The notes beneath the pieces are model-generated. The model searched no databases. It was not told the DNA's origin and worked only from the letters and a program-made list of their open reading frames with translations. Source: Thelephora terrestris (taxonomy: Eukaryota > Basidiomycota > Agaricomycetes > Thelephorales > Thelephoraceae). From it: a stretch of 64,000 nucleotides of DNA. Made by a program: the position numbers and the translations under genes. Below are positions 55,155 through 64,000 of the stretch, in pieces; position 1 is the stretch's first letter, and each line of letters opens with the position of its first letter. The stretch is taken from the NCBI GenBank assembly GCA_015956445.1, contig WIUZ02000019.1, positions 186,001 through 250,000 of the forward strand. The letters are read 5' to 3'.

Positions 55155-58003
55155 GGACGTTGGAGGATGTCCTCGAATTCGGAGACAAGGAAAACGGACG
55201 TAAGCAAGAACACTCACCTGGAAATGCCCCGTTGCCTGCATTCCCAGTGCGCACCCGCCAATCGCGCCCACGTGGCTGGCGGTTTCACATCATACATTCA
55301 TCCTCGTATCAGTTTCTCCTTCAAGGTATATCATGGCTATTATTATTTGGTGTCGTCGGTCGGCGTCAGCGCACTTCCTCTCCATATCCTCCTTCACTCT
55401 CCAAGGCAAATGATCACCAATTTCGCCCCCAATTGGACTTTTTATATTATTGGTTTCTCCTGAACTGATCCCACCGCCACACAAAATCGCTCATCTTTCT
55501 TCCATACCTTTCTGGAGTTTTGGAGGCCACTGCACTTACGATGGCTGGTGATCGTTGTTACCCGACCCACCACATCTCGTTTTTCAACCGTACACACTCG
55601 TTTTTTTCTGTTCTTTTTTTTCCTCAACGTCCAGCGGCTCCCCTATCATGTGGCTCGCCACTTCCATGTCAATAGTTTTCCGTTTGGAATTTGTGCTCCT
55701 TCCCGTCGCGCGTATGCCGCCTCCCCCTTACCACTTTCTCGTCCCTTCATTTTGTCTTTTGATCCATCCCGCTGGCGTTTTCTTGGGGTCTGCCTGTTCG
55801 GAAAACGACATGCGGATGTGGCTCTTTCTTCTGCGACGGAGCAGCGCTGCGCCCTTTGTCCGAATCAATCTTGTCTGTGTTTTGCCTGTCTTGTAGGCGG
55901 CGCCCACAGACTCATCCCGTTTTCAAATCGGTAGTCTAATACCTTAGCCTCCGTATGTTGGTCCACCCGTGTGTGTTTCTTTTTTCATCTCTCTATAACT
56001 CTGTAGTTTGCGAAATATACGACCAGGAGTTGGTCTGTGTTTATACTCGCGACCGCTTGATGTTCTGTCGGCCATGGTGAGTTTACATCTCAGCTCAGGA
56101 TTTGATTTTTTGAGGATCTGATCCGCCGGTCGGTCTCTTTTCATTTTCACTGCTTGATCAGTGAAGCCGCTAGCGCCGAGGGCGGCACTGTGGGTCAGGC
56201 AATGCGTGGGCGTGTTACGTTTCCAGATTCTTCTTCATTGAGCGAGGTCATGGGCGAGTCGGGCGTTGAAGGGGCACTACGGCCCTTTCGTGATGATCAT
56301 CATGCAGTCTGTCATCGCACCTTGGCGGCGACGATACAGTAGTAAGTATCAACAATCAGCGGGAAACTGTCAAAGTCGTGTACGTCGCAAAACCCGTCAG
56401 AAGGGCAGAAAAAGAAACTAACAGGCGTATAGCGAAATTCCTCTCGAACGTTCGAACCCTTGACCCTGTTAATTATACAACCGTCGGGGGTTTTTCTTTT
56501 CATTTTTGAAGCGCTGTTTTGGAACCTATTCCCTGGTTTCTTGTTGACAGGTTGTCACTAAACCTTGCGTGGAGGGCGCAGAGGTGTGCTCTCCAAGTGG
56601 CTTTCTTGGTACTAAACGCCGCCGCGTGCAAGAAATAAACCTGCGACATACGTGTACTGAGGCCCACGGCGTCGACTGGCAAACGTCCCCGGTAGTTCGA
56701 GGATAGAATGCGAGCGCCTCGTTGGGAAAGCCCCTGCTGCTGTGGCGGTTACTTGTGTGTGTGTCGACCGGGCGGGTTGTGGATCAGCTGGGGGGTCTTC
56801 CTTCCCTTCTGCAGGGTGCGATCATCCACCGCCCACGGTGGTTCCCCGTTTCTTTCAGGGTAAACCATCGCATATTCGCTCGAATGCGGGGCCCAGGGAA
56901 CGATAACACAGAGGATGCTTGGCCCTCGACAAGCAACGTTCACGAGATAAAGATCACCCTAGGGTGTGGTCACTTGAACCGGGTTCGAACGCCCTCCCAG
57001 CGCTCGATCTGCCCGGTCGCTCCATGACGGAGACCGCTTGCCACTCTATCGAACGCGTGAGGTTTGATAAGCATTTCATTTACGTGTTCCCACTTCTTTG
57101 ATGACCGTGCAGAGTATGGGTGAAACATTGGTGTAGTGGTTCGGTAGGACCGAGACCTGCGTCTCTGGGGGGAGGTCGTAATTCAGAAAAGGAGGGTCGC
57201 ACCTAGGTAAGGGGGGACCTCGGTGAATCGAGTGCTATCTTTGAATATTGGATGCGAACCATATTCTCCAATGCACTCGTGGTTCCCACTCCGAAGATTC
57301 TAGTGTGGCTTATCAGGTCCCTTTCGTATTGGAGGCTTGACTTGAGTCAGCCCCCCCCTTTGATTTCCCTTCCGGCGCCACGCTGAGCTTATTCATTCTA
57401 CCACCTTCGCCCACCCCCACGTGGGGGGCTCTACAATGATATGTGGCGCACGAAGGGCCAACTGGGCGACTCCCCGTGACCTAGGAAGAACAAGTCCCAA
57501 TGAATGGTTTTGTTTGATGCACATGACCTAGTACGAGGACTTCCGCGGGCGAACGTAGCCGCAGCATATCCTTCAATCAAGACCTGGGTTAATTCCGGTA
57601 CAAATTTTTTGTTCCATTTTATCGATCAGCGAACGTGTATATGTACCTTTCAGAAATTTTACAAGGATTGAAACGGACGAGCGAAGGGCACGAGAAACGC
57701 TTTGAACTGGTGGGGGGAGGAAGCCGGGCCGATTGTGGGCCGATCAGGACGGGAAAGGTGCAACAAGAAAGTGAATTCAATACGACTAGATTTTAACCGG
57801 TGGCAGGAATGGTGTCGGGAGCGTGTGTGAGAGCGAACGGAGACGTGTATGGGGTTATGTGGGATAGTGATGTGGAGGTTAGACCGATAGCAAAAGAGAC
57901 AAACGAGACAAGGGGGCCAAAGAAATACGCTAGAAAATATAATTACGAGCCGAACAGAAACAAAAACTTCTCCTCCAGGTTCGATCCGAGGGCTCTAAAA
58001 CAC
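55155..58003. other. Convergent 2.85-kb spacer, no supported gene
   Basis: This is between the stops of the disordered protein and the multi-pass membrane protein. The first kilobase is T/C-rich and supports only compositional open frames (55548-55934, 55555-55896). No RNA gene or element is identified; the 56900-57200 part was checked for tRNA-like structure and rejected. Confidence 0.45.
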
Positions 58004-59670
58004 CTAAGCGGCGGTCGGGGCTTTGTCCGGTGCAGTGTACGAGATCATCGATTCGTAGTCGAACTTGCTGTCGTAGTTGGCCTCGAGGTCGGTGGTAGAC
58101 TTCTTCTTCTTGATGGGCGAAGTGCAAGTGAAGCTCTCGTTGACGGCGGTAGTGGGGCTTTCCCTGTTGCGAATCAGAGGAAATATCGGTGTCCGTTCCC
58201 CCCGCGGGAAAAAAAAAAATGCAACGCAAAAACGGATGCTCACATATCCTCCATCACGATATGGCTCGTCGTCACCTTAATCTGAGAGACGCCAGCGGGT
58301 GAGCGACGGAACACTGGCGCGCTGATCCGTGACCCACGCCCTTTGCCGTCCTTGGAGCTTCCCGCGATACAATCGTCGCCGATACACACATCTCGGTTTC
58401 TGAAATCTTGCAGACGGATAACGAGTCGACATGCTGCGATCGACCTGCGGTGTAACATGATAAGTCATGATCAGCGCGTTGAGAGGAAGTTGAGTGGGGC
58501 ACTCACGCTACAGTGGCTGCTGGCACGGTAGCGATGCTACATTGGCGTCAGTTTAATGTCACATAGCTAGTAGCAAACTGCACTCACACGTTCATCGCAT
58601 TGTTGAGTTGTAGGACGTTCAATACCGCCGGGACCGCGTTGAACGAGAACGTGACCAACCAGTACACCAGGCCGTCACGGAACAACAGGTTCCAAAGATC
58701 GGACCGCACGCCAGAGTAGGAGAACCGGTACAGTGCGACCGTCGTCAACACCAGAATGGTGAAATCGACCGCCATCGCTACGAGAGATTGTTCAGGGGTC
58801 AGAGCTCCGCGACAACGTTTGCGAAAGGTCACTGACTGCAAAAGAATGTGGCTTGTAGAAATTTGCTGTCGAGCTTTACCACGACGCACGCCTGGGCTGT
58901 AGGATCCCAGGCAGCCTCGATAATGAACATCCCTCGCCAGAGAATTCCCCAGTGGACGAGGGCCAAGCAAATGAGAGGGATCATCACGTATCTCTTCCTT
59001 TCCCAAAGCGCGATGCTGTTTTCAGAGATTTTCAGAGGCGACGAATGAGGGCAAATGGGAGTTGAACGTACGTTCGGATCATCAGAGATGTCGAGGCGGC
59101 AAGAATGGCCAGATTTCCAGTCAACTGTACGCCAAAGGTTGGTTACATGGAGCGGAAAGCAGCGAAAGAGACGCTTACGGAATTGAATATGTATAACGCC
59201 TAATGTGTATTCATTTAGTTCCGTGAGTGTGTATGTCTGAAAGTGATCCATACCTGACAGTTAATCGGGGTCTCCAATGTAAAGGTGATGATTCTATCCG
59301 ACATTCAGCCCTGGTGACCACGAAAAGATGGTTTTATCACTCACAGGCCAATGAGTGCCCAAAGGATACAGTAACGGGTGAGGAAGAAGAATACTGTCAT
59401 CGGTCAGCCAGTCATCACAGATAGGAGAGCGAGCGCACAGACTCACTTAGCGGCCAAGTGAACTTCCTGCGACCTTTGATCAACGACCACTCAAAGTCGC
59501 AGGTGGTAAACAATTCCCAGAGGTACACTCCGAGGAACGTGAACATCATCTGGGTAAAGACGACTGCACGGACAGACCGTCAATGGAAACGGACTGGAGC
59601 GAGGAAGGCTGGACAAAACGAACGCACGTCCGGTCTTGGCTAGCACTTGTGGAGATTCCCAGTTTGGCAT
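58004..59670 (-). CDS. Multi-pass membrane protein, Agaricomycete-type unknown family
   Basis: Eleven exons (59628-59670, 59447-59563, 59345-59393, 59254-59293, 59179-59199, 59072-59124, 58837-59015, 58588-58777, 58507-58536, 58244-58444, 58004-58163) give 360 residues; all phases agree. Six or seven hydrophobic segments are visible: MMFTFLGVYLWEL, LIFFFLTRYCILWALIG, LTGNLAILAASTSLMI, MIPLICLALVHWGILW, MAVDFTILVLTTVALY, FRDGLVYWLVTFSFNAVPA and NVIATVPAATVASIAACRL. Short motifs recur in a large, uncharacterised Agaricomycete family (FEWSLIKG, QALYIFNS, ALWERKR). The C-terminal tail is hydrophilic with a KKKK patch. Short exons (21 and 30 nt) were placed because they restore the family pattern. 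The function is unknown; a receptor-like role is only a guess. Confidence 0.82.
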
Positions 59671-60473
59671 ATTTAATTAGGTGTTGAAGAGGGTACTGCA
59701 GGGAGTGTGGAGTAGAGAGCGGTGGGCCGAGGCGCAGAGAAGACCAGGCTCAGTTTAACAGTCGGGCCTTTATGGCGAGACATCCGACGGCTTATTCTGA
59801 GCATATTAACGTCTTCCCCTCGCGCTGCTCTTCCCAATGTATCATTTCCGTGAAAAGATACGGTTACGAGAGGGATACGTATCGATCCTCTCCTTCTGCT
59901 GATCCTCTGCCGCACGGAGAATCGGAGGTCAACGATTTCGAGCGGGGGCTTTCATTTCGCTAAGGTCCTCATAGAATGTCAATGGAATATTGGGGCTTGA
60001 AGCGTGACGGGTGAAACGCCCCGCGGAAAATCCCCACTTGGATACATAGCTGAGGACCGTGCGAGCCTGGAGCCCTCGAAAGAAAGTTTGCGAGCCGCGC
60101 CCAATAAAAGTCGCAGGGTCTTATATTAAAAACAACCGTTGTATAGCCTTGCGTCAGTATTTGGGTGGGGACAAATCGCCCAAGAAATAGTAGGCCTTTG
60201 ATAGAAACTTCCGTGTCTGCCAAAAGTCAGCTAGGCATAGATCCCGCGAATCTACCCGTGCTGTGAATGAACGTTGAACGAGAAAAGGGTATGGCGCCAC
60301 CTCGATCAGCCGTGATCTATTGCATTTCCGCTCACGCCCCGCGGGGAAGAGGCGGCAAATTCCTTCGGCATAATCTCCGACCCAAATCTCTTCATCACGA
60401 CCCAGTAAAAAATATGGTAACAATAACAACAGCTCTGTCCGAGTCTTATGAACGAGGACAAGGGAAGATTGAT
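59671..60473. other. Spacer between membrane protein and ERB1 genes
   Basis: 803 bp hold the promoter of the membrane protein gene and the 3' flank of ERB1 (both minus). No gene is seen. Confidence 0.5.
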
Positions 60474-63044
60474 TCAGCTGCACCACAGATCCACCTTCCC
60501 ATCTGCGCCGGCGGACAGCAACCACGGTTGCCGAGGGACCCACTCCACCTGCAGAACACCAAGTCCGTCCTTCACGGTGTGTCCCCTGAGGATCTTGAGC
60601 GGAACGATGAGAGGATCCGTCATCAAGTCGTGGTAGATCCTCGCATGGAAAATCTGTACCGTGCCGTCATCCGACGACGAGGCAAACAAGGGATACGTTG
60701 GATGGAAGTGGAGAGATCGAATCGCCCTGGCATGGTACCTGCCGAACGGATCAGCCGCTCAACACGCGGCGGTATGAACACGTATAGCTTACCTGAGTAT
60801 TTTGTATGGCTTGTCGCTCAGCTCTAGATCGAACCAACAAAGCTTCCTGTCATAACCCCCCACGATTATGTGCTCCCCTGACGGGTGCACGCTCATCGAT
60901 GATATCCATTTGATGCCCGGCATTAGCGTTTTGATTAACTTCTGTTCGGAAAGGTTGTACAGCCTCACGTATGTCTGTGTCTGTCGCACGATATCAGACG
61001 TTTGCGGCGGGGTACAAGGTCGCATAAACCTACCGCAACGAAGAAATTTGGCTTTTTCGGGTGAAAGAGCACCATCTGCACCGTTCCCTTGATCTTTTTG
61101 AACGGAGATTGGGAGTGTCGTTTGGTGACCTGGTGAATCCAAACGCCACCATCACTAGCTGAATTTCCGTCACTACACGTCACCATAAATGAAAATGATG
61201 GTAAACGTACAGACGGTGGCAAAGTAATCGCCCCTCGGATGCCACGATATTTGTTTCACAAGCCCAGAGAGATTTGCAATCACTAGCAAAGGTTTTTCGG
61301 GGTCAGACGATGAGGTCCATTTCAACGGAGAGGGCGCTGCTGGTTGGGGTGGTAGCGTGGCTGGTGCAAGAAATTTTTTCGTAAAGGTGTACAACGACGG
61401 TGGTAAGTTCGGAGGAATAAAGAACTCGAGGCGGCCTTCCCTGCCAAAAGATCAGCGCTGCAGTCAGACGTATCATCAGCAAATATCTTACAGCCCAACG
61501 ATGAAATAATAAGACTCTTGGTTTGGACACCACGAGACAGATCCCACCTTTCCAGAAGCGCTCCACTTCTTGACTTCCCTTCCAACTATGACTTCCCAAA
61601 GACTGATCGTTCCATCTTCACTGGCGCTGATTACCCAAGCTCCGTCTGGGCTGGCGCTGATACAGCGTAATCTGGAGGCCCCATGACTGAAGCTAAGACA
61701 CTTGTACGTGGGGAACGGTTTGAGGCTATTCGGACTGGGCAGTTTGGGGATCAAACTATTGGGGTCTATTCGAAGCTTAGTCCGTTGGATTCTGGGGGCA
61801 AGATAGAGGTCCAGTTGCCGGCCGAATCGTTGCTGAATAAATTGATCATAAGCGGGGACCAACCGCAGCGCAGAATACTTCTGCGGGAGGAAATCGCGTT
61901 CGCGATCCTCCTTATCAGTGCCTTCCCACTCCTTCCGTTCTTCCTCTGTGGGAAGATATTCTTCCGGCGGATTGTAAGATTCTGCATGGGTAGGAAGCCG
62001 TGGTTTTGGAGCGGGAAGGGGAGGAGGATTTAACGAGGGAGTAGGATCCGACCAGATTGCGTAGAATCGGGACTCGGTCGAGGACGTTTTCGGTTTTGAA
62101 GGTACGATGCGGCCTTGCCTGATCGCACGAACGATTTTCATGACCTACGCCATCCTGTTAGTGGACGAGTAGCTTTGGGTCGTGATGTTACCTTTTGCTT
62201 CTCCCACTTGCTCGGTATCCATCTACGCTTCGGTTCGGGTGCTGCAGAAAGCGGCATAATCTCCTCCTTCCCTTTGCCAGTAAACCACTCGACCGTGGGT
62301 TCATATGGGTCGTATCCAGCGTCAGGGTTTTCGCCCTGATACAGTCTGCGGATGAGGTCGAGTTCTTCCGGAGATAACTGTTTTTCTGTTTGGGTGTTTT
62401 TGTCCAGAGCAGACATCCTGCAACCTCGAAGTTAGAAAGCGTAACTGCGTGTCCCAGCCGAAACTAACCATGCCGACGGATCCTCCTGCGTTTTCAGGAA
62501 TTTGTCCAACTCGTCACCAACGAGCGGACGCAAAACTTTCCTTCCGTTGATATCGTATCCTATGTGCGGCATATCATCATACCAGTGCATAGGGACGTTC
62601 CCGACTCGATTAGGGTCCTGTAGACGGTGGAGTTTGTAACCCTTTCTTCAGAGGAGGAACTGTGGACGTACTCACGTCCTCCGTCGACGAGTCAGAGTCG
62701 TAGTCGGGCTCGATTTCTGGATAGATTTTTTTCGGCTCGCCAGTAATATCGGATATAACCACCTTCGCCTTGGGGAAGATGGGCAGCTGTGTATCGCTTC
62801 CAGATGCGTCGGAAGAATAGTCTTCCTCCTCCTCATCCACGTCCTCGTCTTCTTCATCATCGGTATCGCTAGCTATGTCGATTTCAGGAAATTCCTCGTA
62901 ATCCCCGTCGTCAGATTCAGGCTCCTCGTCTTGTTCGTCCTCACTCAGCATTTCGAGGGCACTAGCAGAAAGTTGTTGTTCATCCTTAGGCACAGGTGCA
63001 GCAGCAGTAGCCTTCCGTTTCCTCGAGTTGGAGACCGAAGCCAT
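60474..63044 (-). CDS. ERB1: Ribosome biogenesis protein ERB1 (BOP1)
   Basis: Eight exons (62676-63044, 62469-62617, 62192-62417, 61492-62144, 61211-61440, 61034-61158, 60793-60980, 60474-60738) give 734 residues, close to the family's size. It begins with an acidic nucleolar-type region with runs of Asp/Glu, then the BOP1NT domain: VGNVPMHWYDDMPHIGYDI, DPYEPTVEWFTGK, KWEKQKVMKIVRAIRQGRIV. A C-terminal seven-bladed WD40 propeller follows: LRCISASPDGAWVISASEDG, VKQISWHPRGDYFATVSSDG, SMSVHPSGEHIIVGGYDRKL, and a final SAGADGKVDLW. ERB1 forms the PeBoW complex with NOP7 and YTM1 for 60S assembly and 27S pre-rRNA processing. Intron 5 (52 bp) contains an internal CGTGTAG decoy; the downstream AATTCAG was used because it restores the frame. 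Confidence 0.95.
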
Positions 63045-63149
63045 TCGAATACCGAGGAAAAGTTTATGAAGTGATCGAAGGGATGCAAGTTTGTTTGCGC
63101 TTGTTGTCCAAAGGCTTTGACCGATCGCCCTCGGACGCGTGCAATCATC
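63045..63149. promoter_or_regulatory. 105-bp shared divergent promoter, ERB1/ARP4
   Basis: Only 105 bp lie between the two start codons, so ERB1 and ARP4 probably share a bidirectional promoter. No specific motif is claimed. Confidence 0.5.
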
Positions 63150-64000
63150 ATGGTTCAATATGGCGGAGGTACGGGACGTGTCTATTCTCGTGGGTGTTCG
63201 AGGACAGTTGCTGATTGGGATGATTAGACGAGGTTGCTGCTCTCGTCGTCGATATTGGTTCTTCCACGCTTCGTGCTGGTTACGCAGGAGACGATACACC
63301 CAAGGCCATAATCCCAACCTACTACGGATACAAGTCCCAACCCCCAGATGCAGACGTGTCAATGAGCGGGATAGGTGATGATCCCAGTGCTCATAACTCA
63401 AGGATCGCCAAAATGTTCGTTGGTCAAGATGGTCCCTCGATCTACAGGGAGGGAATGGAGGTGGGAAACCCCATGAAGGAGGGACTCAGTACGTCTTTCC
63501 TTTCTATGGTTACCCGCTCGGTTCTCACAACAACTCAGTTGAGGATTTTAATCCAATAACTCCACTCATCCGCCATGCATTGGAGGACGTGATGTGTATC
63601 AGACCCGCCGACCATCCCATTCTCGTCACAGAGCCCGCGTGGAACACCCCGGCCAACAGGGAACGTATGGCAGAAATCATCTTCGAGGAATTCAATGCCC
63701 CCGCTTTTTACATTGCCAATACCTCCGTACTCAACGCGTGAGACCCCCTCTTACTGCACCTATACAGCCCGTAACGCCGCCGTAGGTTTGCTGCAGGAAA
63801 AGGTTCTGCGCTTGTGATTGATATTGGTCACTCAGAGGCCAGTGTAACCCCGGTGATTGATGGGTTTGTACTCAGGAAAGGTTCGTCTTTGATATATCCC
63901 CAAAGAACTGTTTTTTGAGCAAGAGACTGCGTAGGACTCGTACATTCGTCTTTACCGGCATTGGTCCATAAAAGAGCCAAGCATGTACTCACTCAGCCGG
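63150..64000 (+). CDS. ARP4: Actin-related protein ARP4 (5' part, runs off window)
   Basis: Five exons are visible (63150-63168, 63228-63488, 63539-63737, 63786-63880, 63935-64000 and beyond), coding for about the first 213 residues. The actin fold is clear: [99 protein letters not shown], and [20 protein letters not shown], the last being the second phosphate-binding loop. A loop with [16 protein letters not shown] after the first strand pair distinguishes ARP4 (BAF53) from actin. ARP4 is a nuclear subunit of NuA4, SWR1 and INO80 complexes. The C-terminal half lies outside the window. Confidence 0.92.

Noticed and set aside
55548-55934. 128-codon plus-strand frame
   Set aside because: T/C-rich composition, overlaps another frame of the same length, and shows no domain.
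56975-57000. GGTTCGAAC-type T-loop text
   Set aside because: The flanking bases do not form a 5-bp T-stem, and no D-arm or acceptor stem could be drawn.
57115-57200. tRNA-like box A text (GTGTAGTGGTTCGGTAGG)
   Set aside because: No proper box B, acceptor stem or T-arm follows at the required distance.

Overview
The window is nuclear DNA of a filamentous basidiomycete, most likely an Agaricomycete. Genes are dense and rich in short introns (mostly 47-70 bp, GTRNGT donors, YAG acceptors). The gene set is typical of that group: an NRC2/Fpk1-type kinase, an AP-1-like bZIP factor, a DUF6593 protein, a GH128-type secreted protein, Inn1/Fic1-like and CLASP cytoskeletal proteins, and an Agaricomycete-type multi-pass membrane protein. 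No organelle, virus or bacterial segment, no CRISPR array, and no intact transposon or RNA gene was recognised. All exon models were joined by hand from the reading frame and splice signals.

Layout. 1-4107: no supportable gene. 4108-9888: HSF-type transcription factor and NRC2/Fpk1-like AGC kinase, both minus. 9889-14001: gene-poor. 14002-16441: 13-exon MFS transporter. 16858-20070: small membrane protein, mitochondrial uS14m and a bZIP factor. 22102-22910: Ser/Pro-rich unknown. 25564-28640: G-patch/DUF4187 protein and a two-RRM protein. 29173-34250: GH128-like protein, AhpD-like protein with a 722-bp intron, and a DUF6593 protein. 35348-35846: mitochondrial uL11m. 36694-41608: two WD40 proteins arranged head to head. 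41849-42385: small two-TM protein. 43015-46036: Inn1/Fic1-like C2 protein and a SelW/Rdx-family protein, divergent. 46335-51151: CLASP. 51569-53351: mitochondrial-type rhomboid protease and TRAPPC2/Trs20, divergent. 53763-55154: unknown disordered protein. 58004-59670: membrane protein. 60474-64000: ERB1/BOP1 and the 5' part of ARP4, divergent.

The genes are mostly housekeeping and do not form one metabolic cluster. Themes are ribosome production (uS14m, uL11m, ERB1), mitochondria (rhomboid, possible Rcf2-like protein), cytokinesis and polarity (Inn1/Fic1-like, CLASP, Fpk1-like kinase), trafficking (TRAPPC2) and chromatin (ARP4). The most unusual features are very short exons (8 nt splitting the CxxC motif of the Rdx protein; 11 nt in the MFS transporter), a GC-AG intron, several stop-free introns of length 3n, an oversized intron in the AhpD-like gene, and two divergent WD40 genes with SUMO-interaction-like motifs. 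Gaps of 2-4 kb alternate with very tight blocks such as 82 bp between rhomboid and TRAPPC2.
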